41,443 bases of DNA from a virus. Positions 24,247 to 30,590 of the stretch are shown one piece after another. How positions within the stretch are numbered: position 1 is the stretch's first letter; every line of letters starts with the position of its first letter. The position numbers and the translations under genes are program-made. Location of the stretch: positions 1 through 41,443 of the IMG/VR virus record IMGVR_UViG_3300033156_000283; one strand, 5' to 3'. The notes below the pieces were generated by a model, which searched no databases, had not been told where the DNA came from, and worked only from the letters and a program-made list of their open reading frames with translations.

Positions 24247-24747
24247 ATGAGAATAGCAACCGAGGAAAAAATTGGCCTGTTGGAAGAAAAAGCCCGCGAG
24301 GCCATCTCGGAGTGGCTTCGCCAGATATGGGAGGAGCCCCCGGATATAAACTGGGATGCATTGCTGGGCACCCTTCTGGATGTTTTCGCCCCGCCAGGAC
24401 GGCGGGACGATGCGGATGACTTCTGGGATAGGTGCTTCTGGGGCTGCTGGCAAATGTGGGATCGGTTGGAACTGTCGATCCTGCATTGGGATGATCACCG
24501 CCTGATCCTGCGGGCGGGCTGGGACTTGGCACCTGACGAGGCCCCCGAGCCCTTTTATGACGGGGTAGACTACCTCGTCTACAACCGGGCCACGCGCGAT
24601 GTGATGTACATCGCCGAGGCCGAGGCCGCGGGTTTGCGGCCCCGGGCGTGGGTCGGTAGGATGGGGCTGGACGCCCGGCCGCAGGAGGCTATCGGAGCTT
24701 GGCTGGCGCGTTGCGCCGGTCGTTGGGCGGATTGGGTGGAAGAATAA
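24247..24747 (+). CDS. Trp-rich plus-operon protein, paralogue A, unknown
   Basis: 166 residues from ATG 24247, with AGGAGGG upstream. It has about fifteen Trp residues, is acidic, and begins with a helix (EKAREAISEWLRQIWEE). The blocks DYLVYNRATRDVMYIAE and EAIGAWLARCAGRWADWVEE correspond to EVLIYHAPTRTIARFAG and DIVAAWLAASAEGWSCCVED of the next gene, so the two are diverged duplicates. No known family recognised. An alternative GTG start at 24070 would add 59 residues. Confidence 0.75.
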   Translation: MRIATEEKIGLLEEKAREAISEWLRQIWEEPPDINWDALLGTLLDVFAPPGRRDDADDFWDRCFWGCWQMWDRLELSILHWDDHRLILRAGWDLAPDEAPEPFYDGVDYLVYNRATRDVMYIAEAEAAGLRPRAWVGRMGLDARPQEAIGAWLARCAGRWADWVEE

Positions 24748-24768
24748 CCACAATCACAAGGAGGGAGA

Positions 24769-25284
24769 ATGATGGGCGCACGGCTGGAGAAGGACACTTT
24801 AGAACAGATTACGGGGTGGCTTCGGCGGTTGTGGCCCGAAGCGGAGGTGTGGGGCTGGGCAGTGGAGGAATTGCTGCAGCAGGTGTTCTGTGAATACTCA
24901 TCGCCAAGCGGATATATGGAGCGGGTGGCGGCGGCGGTGCCCGAAATGGCAGGCCGCCTGGAGAGCCTGGAGCAGGTGCTGGACGACGAGCACGGTTTGT
25001 GCCACATTTGGCAGGTCACGTGGGGCTTGGGACGCGATGTGGGCGATCACCAGATAGTAGGTAAAGAAGTCCTGATCTATCACGCGCCCACCAGAACGAT
25101 AGCACGGTTCGCGGGTGATACTGACGATGGTATACCAATATGGTACCAAGACAAACTGCCATCTACCCAGCAGTTTCACGTGCACGACATCGTGGCGGCG
25201 TGGCTGGCCGCTTCGGCAGAGGGCTGGTCATGCTGCGTAGAAGACGACGAACCCGAAGAAGACGAGGACGAGTTGGCAAGCTAA
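24769..25284 (+). CDS. Trp-rich plus-operon protein, paralogue B, unknown
   Basis: 171 residues, starting at ATG 24769 or the adjacent ATG 24772, after AAGGAGGG. Helical N-terminus (LEQITGWLRRLWPEAEVWG), central QVTWGLGRDVGDHQIVGKEV, then the two blocks shared with the upstream paralogue and a very acidic tail (DDEPEEDEDELAS). Acidic, DNA-mimic-like composition is common in phage inhibitors of host defences, but that is only a suggestion here. Function unknown. Confidence 0.75.
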   Translation: MMGARLEKDTLEQITGWLRRLWPEAEVWGWAVEELLQQVFCEYSSPSGYMERVAAAVPEMAGRLESLEQVLDDEHGLCHIWQVTWGLGRDVGDHQIVGKEVLIYHAPTRTIARFAGDTDDGIPIWYQDKLPSTQQFHVHDIVAAWLAASAEGWSCCVEDDEPEEDEDELAS

Positions 25285-25306
25285 TGACCCGAGAGGAGGG
25301 CTAACA

Positions 25307-25690
25307 ATGCAGGAGTACGAGCGTTTTGCGGATGCATTTCGGGAGGATGGGCTACGGAGGGCAGCGGAGGGGTTGCAGGAGTGGTTTGACCAGGCTTTCA
25401 TCACGCACCTGGGGCACGAGGAGGTGGACGGCCCGCATGGCCGACGGGAGCACTTTCAGCTACGGATGCTACCGTTAGAGGATGGTGCCGAGGAGCGGAT
25501 CGTCAACCTGTGGCTGGTGCCACCGGGTGACGATGCGGCCGATATCGAGGGCCAGGGGCATTTTGTGCCTATGACACCGGAGCGTGACCGGGAGGCCGTG
25601 CTGTTTCATTGGCTGCGGTACCTGGGATGTGTGCACGACAACCTGATGTACCTGCTATGTGTGGGCGAGCCCGCACCTGCAGGTACATGA
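25307..25690 (+). CDS. Acidic plus-operon protein, unknown
   Basis: 127 residues. Helical N-terminus (FREDGLRRAAEGLQEWFDQAF), an acidic and His-containing middle (GHEEVDGPHGRREHF), a beta-like segment (IVNLWLVPPGDDAADIEG) and a helical end (AVLFHWLRYLGCVHDNLMYL). SD GAGAGGAGGG. The overall order resembles the two preceding paralogues but without clear block matches. Not recognised. Confidence 0.7.
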   Translation: MQEYERFADAFREDGLRRAAEGLQEWFDQAFITHLGHEEVDGPHGRREHFQLRMLPLEDGAEERIVNLWLVPPGDDAADIEGQGHFVPMTPERDREAVLFHWLRYLGCVHDNLMYLLCVGEPAPAGT

Positions 25691-25726
25691 CGAGCGAGGA
25701 GAGAAAAAGAAACAGGAGGGATTGTG

Positions 25727-25912
25727 ATGCCAAAGCCAAGGCAGATCTACGTCGTGCAGTACAAGGGGCAACAGTTTCGGTTTCAGGTGGACAGGATTGC
25801 CCGCGTGCGAAGTGGCGCCGTGCTTGCGTTCGGCAGGCGCTTGGACAACGGCCGGGAGATGGGGATCCCGGTGAGCAAATATGCCACCTGGCAGAAGACA
25901 TGGAGGAGGTGA
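25727..25912 (+). CDS. Small basic plus-operon protein, unknown
   Basis: 61 residues from ATG 25727, with CAGGAGGG upstream. Basic and beta-rich: RQIYVVQYKGQQFRFQVDRI, then SGAVLAFGRRLDNGREMG. It might be a small SH3-like or RNA/DNA-binding barrel. It is the only clearly basic product among these genes. Function unknown. Confidence 0.7.
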   Translation: MPKPRQIYVVQYKGQQFRFQVDRIARVRSGAVLAFGRRLDNGREMGIPVSKYATWQKTWRR

Positions 25913-25917
25913 TAAGC

Positions 25918-26340
25918 ATGAAGCCTGTTGGCCCTCCGCGTGAGGTAGTCAACGACCGTGCTGTTCGGGCGTTGTTGGAGCGTGGCTGGTACGTAGGGGT
26001 GTGGCAAGGGGGCGACAGCACGGCGCGGCTGTATGTCGTCGAGATACGGGATCGGCGGCGGGAATTGGTGGCAACGGCGTACCTGGTGGAGGTGGCACTG
26101 AAGGCAGAGGCGCCACCGGTTGAAGCTGCGGCGTGGGTGATTGTGCCACCAGATTGGCTGCAGTCGTTGCAGATCCCCGTGGCGGGGCGTAGGGAGCGAC
26201 TGCTGGACGATTTCATCGTGGCGTTGTGTGGGGCGTGGGCGGAGGACGAGGAGATCAACGGGTGCGAACTTGCCGGTCGGCTGGCGGCGGCATTCCCGCA
26301 GGCTATCAGCACGGCCGGCACAAAGAGAAGGGAGGGTTGA
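25918..26340 (+). CDS. Plus-operon protein, unknown
   Basis: 140 residues from ATG 25918, with GGAGGAGGTG upstream, 5 bases after the previous stop. Residues 10-65 are alpha/beta (AVRALLERGWYVGVWQGGD; RLYVVEIRDRRRELVATAYL). Residues 75-125 are helical (PPDWLQSLQIPVAGRRERLL; VALCGAWAEDEEINGCEL). The WYVGVWQGG and ATAYLV strands suggest a compact alpha/beta domain. Not recognised. Confidence 0.75.
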   Translation: MKPVGPPREVVNDRAVRALLERGWYVGVWQGGDSTARLYVVEIRDRRRELVATAYLVEVALKAEAPPVEAAAWVIVPPDWLQSLQIPVAGRRERLLDDFIVALCGAWAEDEEINGCELAGRLAAAFPQAISTAGTKRREG

Positions 26341-26342
26341 CG

Positions 26343-26792
26343 ATGGTAGTGGAACACGTCTACCGAGTGGAGGCTGACGCCGAGGGTGGGCGCTATTCCA
26401 TAGAGCGGCTCATCAAGGCGTTGGCCGACGACTGGGGAATGGTGGCTGACACGCAGGGTGCAGTCCGCGGGGCGCTGAAGGACGGGCTAACCGAAGGGGT
26501 AGCGATGGATATTTACGCCTGTAAGATTGCAGGTCCTTTGAGCGAAGTCGTGCAGGCCACCATGAAGCGGACGGAGCCTGCGGCCGACGGTGAAGAGCCG
26601 GACACATGGTGCACAGGCACGCTGTGGGTACGGCCGCACGATACCGGGATGGTGGTGGGCATCATGATGTGGCGCGATACATCAGCAGGCGACGACGCAG
26701 ACGCTTATCGGCTCATATCAGCGGGCGATACGCCTTGGGGATCTGTGTTGGCCGCTCAGCTGGTGGTAACGGCACATAAGACCCACTTGTGA
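26343..26792 (+). CDS. Plus-operon protein, unknown
   Basis: 149 residues, 2 bases after the previous stop, with SD GGGAGGG overlapping that gene's end. Helical N-terminal half (YSIERLIKALADDWGMVAD; LSEVVQATMKRTEPAADG) and beta-rich C-terminal half (CTGTLWVRPHDTGMVVGIMM), ending LAAQLVVTAHKTHL. Not recognised. Confidence 0.75.
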   Translation: MVVEHVYRVEADAEGGRYSIERLIKALADDWGMVADTQGAVRGALKDGLTEGVAMDIYACKIAGPLSEVVQATMKRTEPAADGEEPDTWCTGTLWVRPHDTGMVVGIMMWRDTSAGDDADAYRLISAGDTPWGSVLAAQLVVTAHKTHL

Positions 26793-26806
26793 AAGGAGGC
26801 TGTTTC

Positions 26807-27244
26807 ATGCGCTTCGTAACGGAACAACTGGAAAACCTGGACGGGATACACAGGGTGTTGGTGAAAGGCACAACGACGGACGTCCTGATAAGCCATTGCC
26901 CAGGGGGGCAGTGGTGGATTGCTTGGCACGGCGAGTTGAAGGTGCAGGTAGATGAGGGCTACGTTGCCTTGGCTTTGGCTGAACACCTAGCGGGCAACGT
27001 AATAGAGTACGTTGTCGAGCCTTACCCTTCAGCTACTGAGGAGTTTATCAAGCAGGGCCATGTCATGGAACACGACCTTGCGACAATCAAGCCTGTGCCA
27101 GAGGGCGAGGGCTATGTAGTGGACATTCCGGCTGTAAACTTGAGCCTGCGGGTGGAGAGCTTCGGCACCTGCCGGCAGGTCATTTGTGCCATCGTGCACG
27201 CGATCCAAGATGGGTTGTTTCGGGTTGATACACCCGACGAGTGA
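26807..27244 (+). CDS. Last plus-operon protein, unknown
   Basis: 145 residues from ATG 26807, with AAAGGAGG upstream. Mixed alpha/beta: GIHRVLVKGTTTDVLISHC, WWIAWHGELKVQVDEGYVAL, VVDIPAVNLSLRVESFG and a C-terminal helix (CRQVICAIVHAIQDGLF). A hairpin terminator follows 18 bases after the stop. Not recognised. Confidence 0.75.
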   Translation: MRFVTEQLENLDGIHRVLVKGTTTDVLISHCPGGQWWIAWHGELKVQVDEGYVALALAEHLAGNVIEYVVEPYPSATEEFIKQGHVMEHDLATIKPVPEGEGYVVDIPAVNLSLRVESFGTCRQVICAIVHAIQDGLFRVDTPDE

Positions 27245-27521
27245 TCCCCACGGGTAAAGAACGACAAGGCCCGCGGCTGGGTAGACCGCGGGCCTTGTCT
27301 TGTGCCACGGGTGGGGGCTTCATAGCGGAACAGAGCATCTCGTTTCCCCCGGTTAAGTTGTTAGGTGTGTTGGTGCCCCTATTCACCCCCCTTTTTGGCG
27401 ATTTTGCGATAAACGGCCATTAAGGCCCCTCTGAGCGTTCGGAACCCCGATCGGGTACTTACCCCTTCGGAGGGGGCGGGTCGCGCAAAATAGCCCGCTT
27501 CTCGTCCATTCTACAAGCATC
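27245..27521. other. Convergent intergenic region
   Basis: This gap separates the ends of the plus operon and the minus replication operon. Besides the 14-bp hairpin it holds a perfect 10-bp palindrome CCCGATCGGG (27446-27455) and CCCCT/AGGGG at 27462-27475, which could form a small terminator hairpin for the minus operon. No gene is seen. Confidence 0.6.
27263..27299. terminator. Terminator hairpin ending the plus operon
   Basis: GACAAGGCCCGCGG (27263-27276) is exactly complementary to 27286-27299, a 14-bp perfect stem with a 9-base loop. The plus strand continues TTGTG, a weak T-run. It lies between converging operons and could stop transcription from both sides. Confidence 0.85.
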
Positions 27522-27845
27522 CTAATCGCTTTGGTCAAACTGCGCATGCTTCCACCAGGTAGTGACGGCTAGGGTGGCGTACCGCAAGCATTCCTGGACG
27601 GTCAGGTGTTTGCCGGCCCGAACGTGCTTCATAATGGCATCCATTGCCGCGTCCTCAAGCATACGCGGTAACTGGTGCAGGATGAGCGGCAATTGATCCA
27701 AGACTGCCCGTTGCGCGGCCATGCGGGCCAATGCGCGGGTTTTCTCGGACGGCGGGTCGGGCTTAAGTTCGAACTTTGAGCTGGTGGTATGCGGTTTGAC
27801 TGTTGTGTTGCTAGCCACTACCAAGTCTTCGGTGGTCAGGCGCAT
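27522..27845 (-). CDS. Last gene of replication operon, unknown
   Basis: 107 residues. The N-terminal 35 residues look disordered (TVKPHTTSSKFELKPDPPSEK); the rest is helical (ALARMAAQRAVLDQLPLILHQ; LRYATLAVTTWWKHAQF). It follows the RuvC-like gene by 15 bases and ends the operon. A DNA-binding or regulatory role is possible but no HTH is clear. Not recognised. Confidence 0.7.
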   Translation of the reverse strand: MRLTTEDLVVASNTTVKPHTTSSKFELKPDPPSEKTRALARMAAQRAVLDQLPLILHQLPRMLEDAAMDAIMKHVRAGKHLTVQECLRYATLAVTTWWKHAQFDQSD

Positions 27846-27860
27846 TCTGGTGATACCCCC

Positions 27861-28562
27861 TTATGCTTGCCACAACGGTTGTAGTTTTTCAACGCCCCGG
27901 ACGTAGCCAGTGAGGCGGCGGCCACCTTCGAGGCGGTAAGCACACCAGTCTAACAGCATGTTGCCCATCAGGCACGCTTCAACAACGTGCTGGTCGTCAA
28001 TGGCCGCAAGGGGCTGCGGGTACTTGCCTGCTTCGATATTCGACTGAACTCTACGCCAGTATTCTGCTTCGTCCGGGCGGCCGCCTCCCGTCACCCACAA
28101 CTTCAGGTAGACAGGGTTTACCTCGAAGACGAACGGACGCAAGCGGGCGGTGTACAGGGTGGCTTCCAGTACATGCACCAGGCGTTCCAGCTTGTGGCCC
28201 CTGCTGCGGTCGAACGGCCGCTCGATTGCCACGAACAGCGCATCTTCGCAGATCTTGGCTATCCTTCGGCTAACGTATTCCAGGAACGGCCAATCCCGCA
28301 ATGTCTTGCCGCTCACGTTGGGTGTCAAGCGCAGGTATCGTTGCCCATCTGCGCGGCATATGCCCATGTGCCTGGTGCCCGGATCAATGCCCCACACTTT
28401 ATCGGGCGGCGGGATAAGCGACGGCGGCTCGGCAGGCTCAACCTCGACGTAGTCGGCGTTGCGCTTCGCGCCACACCACGGGCAAGCCTCCTCTCCCTTG
28501 CGAATTGTGAACTGCTTGCACTTGTCACACCAAGCCTTGAGGTCGTGCTCGTTGATAATCAT
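27861..28562 (-). CDS. RuvC-like Holliday junction resolvase with N-terminal zinc ribbon
   Basis: 233 residues. Residues 12-30 hold two Cys pairs (CDKC and CPWC), a zinc-ribbon pattern. The RNase H-like core follows: Asp60 in WGIDPGTRHMGIC, Glu114 in FVAIERPF, and Asp189/Asp190 in AIDDQHVVEACLMG, in the order and spacing of RuvC-type nucleases. The enzyme would cut branched DNA during recombination-linked replication and before packaging. Its ATG overlaps the preceding stop (ATGA), with GAGGAGGG upstream. The zinc ribbon is an addition to the bacterial RuvC layout and may recognise DNA. Confidence 0.8.
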   Translation of the reverse strand: MIINEHDLKAWCDKCKQFTIRKGEEACPWCGAKRNADYVEVEPAEPPSLIPPPDKVWGIDPGTRHMGICRADGQRYLRLTPNVSGKTLRDWPFLEYVSRRIAKICEDALFVAIERPFDRSRGHKLERLVHVLEATLYTARLRPFVFEVNPVYLKLWVTGGGRPDEAEYWRRVQSNIEAGKYPQPLAAIDDQHVVEACLMGNMLLDWCAYRLEGGRRLTGYVRGVEKLQPLWQA

Positions 28563-29275
28563 GTGACACCCTCCTCAATTTCTGTGGCTGCGGCGAACGG
28601 ATCCTCTGTTGCCATCAATTCTTGGCGGTGACGGTCAGCAAACAACGGGCAGCCCCATGTGTTCGCCAGCGGGCAATCCATCTCCTGCGCTTCGAACAAG
28701 ACGCGGCCCTCACAATGCTGCCCTTGTCGTGCCGGGCACATCGGCGGCAGGCGGTTTTCGTCGCAATGCCACAAGAGGCGTTGCTCACGCGTTGCGCCAA
28801 TCTGCCGGCGGAGGTCCTTCACAAGCTCCACTTCAGCAGATATGCCCTTCCGCAAGCCCAAGGCGCGGACGCGCTTCGCCGGTGTCATCGAGGGCAGGCT
28901 GTTCAGCGGCGGCAACTCGTCTAACATCTTCTCGGCCGCTTTCACCCAACGGTCGAAGTCCTTCGGCGGCAGGGTAGCTACCCACTGCTGTGCCAGGGAA
29001 TACGACGGTTCGGGCTTAGCGTTCTGTGCCCACACGCGCCAGTCAAGATCCCCACGCTCTGCTTTGACTTCTCCCACGCGCTTCAAGGCATCTTCAATCA
29101 CGGCAGGTTCAAACAAGCCCTTCAGCGCCTTGCGGGCGGCAGACGGGCAATCTGCCACCTGCACGGCTAGGTTCATAGCGATGTGTAGCTGCTGGTGGTA
29201 TTCCCGTTCCTGTTGTTCGGCGGCTTGTTGTTGTGCCCACTCAGCGGCTGTCCGCCTGCGCGGCTGCGAAGCCAT
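28559..29275 (-). CDS. Replication-region protein with C-terminal Cys cluster, unknown
   Basis: 238 residues from ATG 29275 (an ATG at 29293 is also possible). Residues 1-35 are Gln/Ala/Arg-rich helix. The middle is helical (SAARKALKGLFEPAVIEDAL; FDRWVKAAEKMLDELPPL). Residues about 185-220 carry five Cys (WHCDENRLPPMCPARQG; HCEGRV; DCPLANTWGCPLF), a likely zinc or iron-sulphur site. It follows the initiator gene, where helicase-loader or primase-related genes often lie, but there is no Walker motif. Role unknown. Confidence 0.7.
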   Translation of the reverse strand: MASQPRRRTAAEWAQQQAAEQQEREYHQQLHIAMNLAVQVADCPSAARKALKGLFEPAVIEDALKRVGEVKAERGDLDWRVWAQNAKPEPSYSLAQQWVATLPPKDFDRWVKAAEKMLDELPPLNSLPSMTPAKRVRALGLRKGISAEVELVKDLRRQIGATREQRLLWHCDENRLPPMCPARQGQHCEGRVLFEAQEMDCPLANTWGCPLFADRHRQELMATEDPFAAATEIEEGVT

Positions 29276-30332
29276 ACCGTTGCTTCCTCGCATGACTGCG
29301 TCCCGCCTTTTTCACGTAGTTGGGGTTCGGCACGCCCGCCCGGTTTGCAATTCGCAGGCCCTCGATAAAGGCTTCAGGCCCGATTTCATCACAAACGGCG
29401 GCTAATGCTTGTAATTCGCTGACCTCACGGCCAAGCGTAATCGTGCCGGACTTATTCTCCGCTCCGCAATTGTCCAGGTAGACGTTGAGGTCGGGGAACC
29501 AGTCCTCCGGGAAGTAAGCCCAGGCTTCCCGAAGGGCGGCGTCAATGTCTGATTGCCGGTAAGAGTACGGAGATCTCTTGCGTGGTCGTGGCTGTGCCGG
29601 CGGTGAACTCGTCAGCACTTCTGCGTGACCCATTTCGGGCAAGCGCGGTTGGCCTCGTGGGGGGTTAATTTTTTCATTCGCCGGCCCCCGAAGGCTTTTA
29701 TATGAAAGCCTGAGGGGGCTATACCCGGTGGTGGTGCTGTGGATACTAGTGCTAGTACGGCACTTACTACTGCTTTTGCACTCACTAGAGGAGGTGCTGT
29801 GGCTACTAGTATAGCACTCACTAGTATTAAAGCACTTACTAGAGGAGGTGCTGTGGATCCCCCCAGTAATGTAAGTATGAGCCTTCATACTAGTAGGGGC
29901 GGGGTCGGCGGCGGGGGTAGTATGCTTATTCAACCACACATCGGGCTGTTGCTGTTTAGTTTTTAAACTACCGCTGGTATCACCATTAAACCAGGGTGGT
30001 TTATCGGTTGAACCAGCTTTAGGCTGTTCGGCGGGCTTCTCGTCGTCCCACGCCAGGCTGTAGCGGGTAGTCCTGTGGGCACCGCCTTCTGTCATGTTGC
30101 GCTGACGGCGCAGTATACCTGCTTCCTCCAGGCGCCGCGCGGCACGTACGACGGATACCCTGCACAAACCTGTCTGTTCCATCAAGTCACTGAGTGAGAG
30201 ATCAACCGGCTGACGTTGCCATCCACACTGTGCAGCGGCCACGGCCAAGAAAACACGTAGCTCCGCTTTGCTCAGCTTTGGCACGAAGTCCATTATCGAG
30301 GCAGGAAGGACGATAACATTCGGTCGTTCCAT
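29241..30332 (-). CDS. Replication initiator (lambda O-type), winged-helix N-terminus, origin inside the gene
   Basis: 363 residues from ATG 30332 (a GTG one codon earlier is possible). Residues 15-80 form a winged helix-turn-helix (KLSKAELRVFLAVAAAQ; SDLMEQTGLCRVSVVRAARR; LEEAGILRR) like those of lambdoid O-type initiators. Residues about 160-200 are oddly rich in Ser, Thr and Cys (SSECYTSSH type), encoded by DNA full of direct repeats, as expected if the origin lies inside the gene. Residues 245-363 form a C-terminal alpha domain (YRQSDIDAALREAWAYFP), probably contacting the helicase or its loader. The start overlaps the previous stop (TGATG). Confidence 0.65.
   Translation of the reverse strand: MERPNVIVLPASIMDFVPKLSKAELRVFLAVAAAQCGWQRQPVDLSLSDLMEQTGLCRVSVVRAARRLEEAGILRRQRNMTEGGAHRTTRYSLAWDDEKPAEQPKAGSTDKPPWFNGDTSGSLKTKQQQPDVWLNKHTTPAADPAPTSMKAHTYITGGIHSTSSSKCFNTSECYTSSHSTSSSECKSSSKCRTSTSIHSTTTGYSPLRLSYKSLRGPANEKINPPRGQPRLPEMGHAEVLTSSPPAQPRPRKRSPYSYRQSDIDAALREAWAYFPEDWFPDLNVYLDNCGAENKSGTITLGREVSELQALAAVCDEIGPEAFIEGLRIANRAGVPNPNYVKKAGRSHARKQRYGFAAAQADSR
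29733..29856. repeat. Iterons within initiator gene: candidate replication origin
   Basis: GCACTYACTA followed by G or C occurs at 29760-29770, 29779-29789, 29814-29824 and 29832-29842. GGTGCTGTGG occurs at 29733-29742, 29793-29802 and 29847-29856, with spacings of 60 and 54; the first two copies continue to TACTAGT. Together these are nested direct repeats in the plus direction. The protein they encode is low-complexity Ser/Thr/Cys, so selection seems to act on DNA. An AT-rich segment lies about 100 bases away. This matches the lambda arrangement of iterons inside O. Confidence 0.65.
29957..30003. other. AT-rich segment with short palindromes beside the iterons
   Basis: TAGTTTTTAAACTA (29957-29970) and TAAACCA/TGGTTTA (29987-30003, 3-base centre) lie in an A/T-rich patch about 100 bases from the iterons within the initiator gene. 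An easily melted element beside initiator sites is what an origin needs. It could also be coincidence of coding sequence. Confidence 0.4.
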
Positions 30333-30448
30333 CACACACCACGCTCCTTGTCAATGTGGCCGGCGGCTATGACTGTTGCAACCGCCAAGATCCCCAGAAT
30401 TACAAAGCCAATCAGCAGTATGCCAATCGCACACCAGGCTATTGTCAT
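30332..30448 (-). CDS. 38-residue single-span membrane protein
   Basis: 38 residues or fewer from ATG 30448, with AGGAGG 9 bases upstream. Residues 2-30 are one continuous hydrophobic segment (WCAIGILLIGFVILGILAVA), followed by a short charged tail (GHIDKERGV). It overlaps the 79-residue gene in another frame by 98 bases, and its stop overlaps the initiator start (TGATG). A holin-like, immunity or signalling micro-protein is possible. Confidence 0.6.
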   Translation of the reverse strand: MTIAWCAIGILLIGFVILGILAVATVIAAGHIDKERGV

Positions 30449-30590
30449 CGTTGGACACCTCCTGCTCACACTCAAACTTTGCTTCTTCGGCCATCCTCCA
30501 TATCTGCCACGTGCGCTTGCGGGCACCAAGCAGTATCGCTTGGCTAAAGCGGCCGGTGATCATTCGGCTTTCGCTGTCATTCTTCGTCAT
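30351..30590 (-). CDS. 79-residue protein coupled to methyltransferase gene, unknown
   Basis: The ATG overlaps the methyltransferase stop (ATGA) and GGTGGAGG lies 7 bases upstream inside that gene. Residues 1-45 look natural: charged, with GRFSQAILLGARKRTWQIW and an acidic AEEAKFECEQE. The last 32 residues, which share DNA with the membrane micro-protein, are Cys/Ser/Asp-rich and look less constrained. The product may be a small DNA-binding or regulatory protein. Not recognised. Confidence 0.5.
   Translation of the reverse strand: MTKNDSESRMITGRFSQAILLGARKRTWQIWRMAEEAKFECEQEVSNDDNSLVCDWHTADWLCNSGDLGGCNSHSRRPH

Noticed and set aside
29733-29856. Short CRISPR array or transposon scar
   Set aside because: Repeat units are too short and unequally spaced and remain in frame within the initiator gene; iterons explain them better.
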